8,984 bases of DNA from positions 1 to 8,984 of the forward strand of contig JACQCL010000174.1 of assembly GCA_016201645.1 (NCBI GenBank). Direction: 5' to 3'. Each line of letters starts with the position of its first letter. Within the stretch, counting starts at the first letter, position 1. A program made the translations under genes and the position numbers. Of this stretch, positions 5,789 through 8,984 are shown one piece after another. The stretch comes from Candidatus Rokuibacteriota bacterium. Its GTDB lineage: Bacteria > Methylomirabilota > Methylomirabilia > Rokubacteriales > CSP1-6. The notes under the pieces are model-generated. The model was not told where the DNA came from, searched no databases, and was given only the letters and a program-made list of their open reading frames with translations.

Positions 5789-7593
5789 CGGCGTTGCTCC
5801 AGCGTGGCCTCGGTGGAGACTTCCTTCCCATCGCGGAGCAAGATCACCTCCACCTTGTCTCCGCTCCGGCGCGACCTGAGGGCAAAGGTCAAGTCCTCCA
5901 GCGTCTTCACCTCAACCCCGGCAAAGCGAACGATGATGTCTCCCTCTTTCACGCCCGCCCTGTCCGCGGGGCTCCCCGGCCTGACACCGCTCAGTCTGAC
6001 GCCCGGGCGTTCCCCCTCGCCGAAGTCGGGGACCACGCCGAAGAACGGTCCGTAGCCGGCTCGCCCGCGCGCCGCCGCCGGAGCCACCTTCACGTAGGCG
6101 GGCGGAGCAGTCGAGCTTCCCACTCGCTTGACAATGCGGGCCGCCAAGGTGAGGACCGTCGCCATCCCCTGGGGGTTGATCTTCTCCCAGGTGTCCCCCG
6201 GCTTATGGTAGTCCGCATGAGCCCCGGTAAAGAGGAACAGCACGGGCCGTTCATGGATGTAGAAGGGGGTGTGGTCGGACGGGGAGAAGGGATCGCCGCG
6301 CAGCTGGAGTTTCAGCGGGAGGCCGTCGGCCGCGCGGGCGACGAGCTCGCGGAGCCCCGTCCCGCTGTCAACGCCAAACACGTAGAGCCTGTCGTCTTTG
6401 AGGCGCCCGATCATGTCCATGTTGAGCATGAGCACCGTTTTGTCGAGCGCCGCGATCGGCTGCTCCGCGTAGTGGGAGGAGCCCAGGAGCCCCAGCTCCT
6501 CGCCCGCGAAGCCGACGAAGATCAGCGTGCGCGGCAGGGCTCCGCGGGCCGCGAACGTGCGCGCCAGGGCCATCACCCCCGTGGTGCCCGACGCGTTGTC
6601 GTCGGCGCCGGGGTGGATTTTCCCGATCTCGTCGGGAGCCAGCGAGCCCTCCCCGCCGCGTCCGAGATGGTCGTAATGAGCCCCGATCACGATGCTCTCA
6701 TCCTTGAGCCGCGGGTCCCTGCCCGGCAGGATGCCGATCACGTTCGCCGTCGTGCCGCGGTCGCGGACGAGCGCGACTTCAATCTTCACCTGGACGCCGG
6801 GAAGCGGGAATGATTGCGGAGTGAGGTCGCGGTCGATGCGCTCCCGGAGCGCGGCCAGCTGTTTTCCCGACGGGGCGAGGAGCGCGTCGGCGACGGCCCG
6901 GGTGACGAAGACGGCCTGGATCCCCCAAGGATGGCTGATCCCGCTCAAGACCGGCAGTGTCTCGCGCTCCGCGCCCGGCTGGGTGACCAGGATGACGGCG
7001 CGGGCACCGTGCTCCCGGGCGTTGATGATCTTGTGGCTCCGCTCGGCGTAGTGGTAGGCCTCGGGTTGGCGGAAGGGGCTGGCCGGGTCCGCGGCGCCGG
7101 GATCCCCGGTCATGGCGAGCACGATTTTCCCTCTGGCGTCGAGGGCCGCGTAGTCGTCGTAGTGCAGGTTGGTTGAGGTGATCCCGTAGCCGACGAAAAG
7201 CACCTTGCCTTCGGCGCTCCCGTCGGAGGAGACCGCGAGAGGCGTGAAATCGCGTCCGATCGCGAAGTCGCGACGCGACGGGGCCAGGAGCGTCAGGCTA
7301 TTCGGCGTGCCGAGCCGGGTTCCGGTGACGACCTCGAACGGTTGGAGGTACCCCTCACCGCCGCAGCACGGGCGGAGGCCGGCCTCCTGAAAAACCTTCG
7401 CGATGTGCCGGGCCGCCCGATCCGCGCCGGGAGTGCCGGAGGCCCGCCCCTCCATCTCCGGCGCCGAGAGGATCTTGACCTGGTCGAGTAGCCACTCCGC
7501 GGGGAGAACCGAGGATGCGGCTCCGGCCAGCGCGGCGCTGAGGACGAGCAGGAGAGCACTCAGGCGGACCGGAAGCTTGACGCTCACAGACAC
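5785..7593 (-). CDS. Secreted M28-family zinc metallopeptidase with C-terminal PDZ domain
   Basis: This is an exported two-zinc aminopeptidase-type enzyme. The N terminus is a Sec signal peptide (basic start, hydrophobic LSALLLVLSAALAGA, likely cleavage near residue 25 after AGA). Residues about 110-260 look like a protease-associated insert. The M28 catalytic domain follows, with the metal ligands readable in order: His306 (AHYDHLG), Asp331/332 (GADDNASG), catalytic Glu365 and ligand Glu366 (FAGEELG), Asp393 (NMDMIGR) and His463 (DYHKPGD). A PDZ domain occupies about 515-600 (GVRPGSPADRAGVKEGDIIVRF) and could bind C-terminal peptides or regulate access. All key residues are present, and 602 residues suits M28 plus PA plus PDZ. 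Start is GTG 7593; a GTG two codons later is an alternative, and neither has a clear ribosome binding site. Cleaved peptides could feed uptake, but a link to the neighbouring binding protein is only suggested by position. Confidence 0.92.
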   Translation of the reverse strand: MSVSVKLPVRLSALLLVLSAALAGAASSVLPAEWLLDQVKILSAPEMEGRASGTPGADRAARHIAKVFQEAGLRPCCGGEGYLQPFEVVTGTRLGTPNSLTLLAPSRRDFAIGRDFTPLAVSSDGSAEGKVLFVGYGITSTNLHYDDYAALDARGKIVLAMTGDPGAADPASPFRQPEAYHYAERSHKIINAREHGARAVILVTQPGAERETLPVLSGISHPWGIQAVFVTRAVADALLAPSGKQLAALRERIDRDLTPQSFPLPGVQVKIEVALVRDRGTTANVIGILPGRDPRLKDESIVIGAHYDHLGRGGEGSLAPDEIGKIHPGADDNASGTTGVMALARTFAARGALPRTLIFVGFAGEELGLLGSSHYAEQPIAALDKTVLMLNMDMIGRLKDDRLYVFGVDSGTGLRELVARAADGLPLKLQLRGDPFSPSDHTPFYIHERPVLFLFTGAHADYHKPGDTWEKINPQGMATVLTLAARIVKRVGSSTAPPAYVKVAPAAARGRAGYGPFFGVVPDFGEGERPGVRLSGVRPGSPADRAGVKEGDIIVRFAGVEVKTLEDLTFALRSRRSGDKVEVILLRDGKEVSTEATLEQRR

Positions 7594-7594
7594 T

Positions 7595-7624
7595 ATTCTA
7601 GTGGAAATCGACCCTTCTTGTCCC
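7595..7624 (-). promoter_or_regulatory. Possible sigma-70-like promoter for the peptidase gene
   Basis: Read on the - strand, GGGACA (7624-7619) and TAGAAT (7600-7595) are separated by 18 bp, four and five matches to the -35 and -10 consensus. The -10 ends one base before GTG 7593, so transcription would begin near the GTG at 7587, giving a leaderless or nearly leaderless message. That would fit the missing ribosome binding site, but short matches arise by chance. Confidence 0.3.
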
Positions 7625-7643
7625 TCTGCTCTGTTCGCGGAGA

Positions 7644-7691
7644 ACGACCTGCCCCTCGGGTTGATTTGGCAGCCCCCGGGGGGCAGGTCGT
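7644..7691 (-). terminator. Strong hairpin after the binding-protein gene, probable terminator
   Basis: ACGACCTGCCCC (7644-7655) and GGGGCAGGTCGT (7680-7691) are perfect complements. The stem continues inward (CGGG 7657-7660 with CCCG 7675-7678) past one mismatch, leaving a 14-nt loop. It lies 22 nt beyond the stop codon of the binding-protein gene and before the peptidase gene on the same strand. On the - strand it is followed by TTCT rather than a long T-run, so it is a moderate candidate for rho-independent termination. It could also stabilise the 3' end or act in the peptidase leader. Confidence 0.6.
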
Positions 7692-7713
7692 CTAGGTTGG
7701 ATCAGTTGTTTCC

Positions 7714-8984
7714 TTAGGACACCTTCGGCCAGGTCTTCTCGATCCACGTGTACGTGGATGTCGGCTCTCCCTTCGGCCACCCCGGAGGCGCCGTGATGTT
7801 CCGGATCGGGATCGTGATCATTCGCTTCGGATCGAGAATCTGGAACGGGTACTCCGGGGAGTTGACGCTGAACCCGATCACGGCATCCTTGTAGGCCTGA
7901 TGGTTATCGGCGCGGATCTGGATGTAGCCGGCAGGACCCGCCATAGACAGACCTTCGAGCTGGCTGATGATCGCTTCATCGTCGGGCCACCCGCCGGTCA
8001 ACTTGTTTGCCCTCTCGATAGCGAGCTTCAGCATATACAGCGTGACGTACGCGCCCTCCGCCTCGAAGGCCGGATACTCCTTCCACCGGTCGTAGTACTT
8101 CTTGACGAAGGCGTCGTTCAGCGGCCAGCGACCTTGCGGCGGGTTGTTGAAGTAGTAGTTGGCGTGGACTCCCGCGATGATGCCCTCGGGGTGGTCCTTT
8201 CCGATCGCGTGCGGGGCCACGGCGAAGGCGACCGTCGTCGTGACCTTCATCTTCTTGAACATATCGTATCGGAGCGCCTGCTTGTAGAACGCGATGTAGT
8301 CGCCTCCCCACAGTCCTGTCATGAGGAGGTCGGGCTTGGCGGCCATCGCCGCCGTGATGTGGGAGGTGAAGTCGGTCGTCCCCAGCTTCGGCCACCCTTG
8401 ATAGACGATCTGGGTACCGGGGACCAGCTTGTTGATCGCCACGTTGAAGTGATCGAAGAGATTCCTCCCGTAGGAGTAGTCGGGGTGGATGTGGGCGATC
8501 TTCCTCACCTGGGGCCAGGTCATAGCGGTGGCGACCGCCGCGGTCACGCCGTCAGCCGACTGGATGTTGGTCATGCGGAAGATGTAATGAGGATTGGGGA
8601 CCGCCTTGTCGAAGAGGAAGTCCGTGCAGCCATCGACGAAGATCGTGAATAGCTTCAGCTCTTCGGCGACGGGCCCGAGGGCTGGTGTGTTTCCGCTCGA
8701 GATGACGCCGGTCATGAGGTCGATCTTCTCCGACAGCTTCATCCGCCTGAGTTCTTTGACGTTGGCGTCGGTGCCCGCCGCCTCGTCTGCCTTGAGCGTC
8801 TCGATCTTTCGCTTCCCCAAGAGACCGCCCTGAGCGTTGATCTCCTCAGCCGCCAGGATGTGGCCCTTGTACGAGGGTTCCCCGAGCACCGCCCCCGGGC
8901 CGGTGAAGAACGTCATGTGGCCGAGTTTGTACGGCTTATCGGGGATCTTTCCCTTCGGTGGCTCGGCTGCTTCAGCCCTCGCCG
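7714..8984 (-). CDS. LivK-type ABC transporter substrate-binding protein (5' truncated)
   Basis: This is the periplasmic solute-binding component of a branched-chain amino acid/amide-type ABC importer (type I periplasmic binding fold). The frame stays open to the window edge. The first residues seen are ARAEAAEPPKGK followed by PYKLGHMTFFTGPGAVLGEP, so the mature protein begins near the edge and only the signal peptide and start lie outside; the ATG at 8916 is internal. Family features are AAEEINAQGGLLGKRKIE, the lobe-crossing stretch FRMTNIQSADGVTAAV, AHIHPDYSYGRNLFDHF and the aromatic-rich second lobe (GLWGGDYIAFYKQA). About 423 residues are visible. Likely ligands are amino acids, amides or aromatic acids; the pocket cannot be assigned by eye. 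No permease or ATPase genes are in the window and would be sought beyond 8984. A strong hairpin follows the stop. Confidence 0.92.
   Translation of the reverse strand, partial: ARAEAAEPPKGKIPDKPYKLGHMTFFTGPGAVLGEPSYKGHILAAEEINAQGGLLGKRKIETLKADEAAGTDANVKELRRMKLSEKIDLMTGVISSGNTPALGPVAEELKLFTIFVDGCTDFLFDKAVPNPHYIFRMTNIQSADGVTAAVATAMTWPQVRKIAHIHPDYSYGRNLFDHFNVAINKLVPGTQIVYQGWPKLGTTDFTSHITAAMAAKPDLLMTGLWGGDYIAFYKQALRYDMFKKMKVTTTVAFAVAPHAIGKDHPEGIIAGVHANYYFNNPPQGRWPLNDAFVKKYYDRWKEYPAFEAEGAYVTLYMLKLAIERANKLTGGWPDDEAIISQLEGLSMAGPAGYIQIRADNHQAYKDAVIGFSVNSPEYPFQILDPKRMITIPIRNITAPPGWPKGEPTSTYTWIEKTWPKVS

Noticed and set aside
4715..6055. 446-residue open frame on the + strand
   Set aside because: It is antisense to the acyl-AMP ligase and the peptidase; its translation is rich in Arg, His and Glu without any domain pattern, as expected for a shadow frame in GC-rich DNA.
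5794..6813. 339-residue open frame on the + strand
   Set aside because: It is antisense to the M28 peptidase, whose signal peptide, zinc ligands and PDZ domain are all intact.
7900..8652. 250-residue open frame on the + strand
   Set aside because: It is antisense to the LivK-type binding protein, with shadow-like Arg/Val/Asp-rich composition.

Overview
This is a gene-dense, GC-rich bacterial window holding ten protein-coding genes: seven complete, two cut by the window edges, and one that is complete only if an in-frame UGA is decoded. The gene set (phenylacetate-CoA-ligase-type enzyme, LivK-type binding protein, acyl-AMP ligase/acyl-CoA synthetase, M28 peptidase, TalC-type transaldolase) and the CCCTCACCC palindrome between genes would fit a soil or subsurface lineage such as Rokubacteria/Methylomirabilota. 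That placement is an impression from gene content and composition; no marker gene is present.

Left block, + strand, 1-2279: the C-terminal end of a PaaK-like adenylate-forming CoA ligase, a PfkB-family sugar/nucleoside kinase overlapping it by about 10 nt, a small TM1367-type cyclophilin-like protein, and a TalC/MipB-type transaldolase. The genes are nearly contiguous and look like one transcription unit of carbon metabolism. A roughly 47-bp imperfect palindrome (2285-2331) separates them from the next unit.

Middle block, + strand, 2381-4184: a compact three-gene operon with 11-nt gaps. It encodes a short ECF-type sigma factor, an O6-alkylguanine-DNA alkyltransferase carrying an Ada-type four-cysteine zinc domain at its C terminus (reverse of the usual Ada order, with no AraC helix-turn-helix), and an AhpD/carboxymuconolactone-decarboxylase-family protein. 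In the last gene the second cysteine of the CxxC redox motif is replaced by an in-frame UGA. The frame stays open and family-like for another 104 codons. A perfect hairpin with a CGUG loop begins 12 nt after the UGA, with its apical loop 18 nt after it, as expected for a bacterial SECIS element. I read it as a CxxU selenoprotein. Together the three genes suggest an alkylation/oxidative-stress module whose regulator (sigma factor) and sensor/repair enzyme (alkyltransferase plus Ada zinc domain) are encoded side by side. This is the most interesting part of the window.

Right block, - strand, 8984-4181: a LivK-type branched-chain amino acid/amide ABC transporter binding protein (start beyond the window), a strong hairpin in the 120-nt gap after it, a secreted M28 metallopeptidase with a C-terminal PDZ domain, and an acyl-AMP ligase/acyl-CoA synthetase coupled to the peptidase by an ATGA overlap. 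The ligase gene converges on the selenoprotein gene. Their stop codons overlap (TTAG), and the overlap lies in the loop of a perfect 12-bp inverted repeat that may terminate both transcripts. No gap without a gene exceeds 120 nt; no tRNA, rRNA, CRISPR or insertion sequence was seen.
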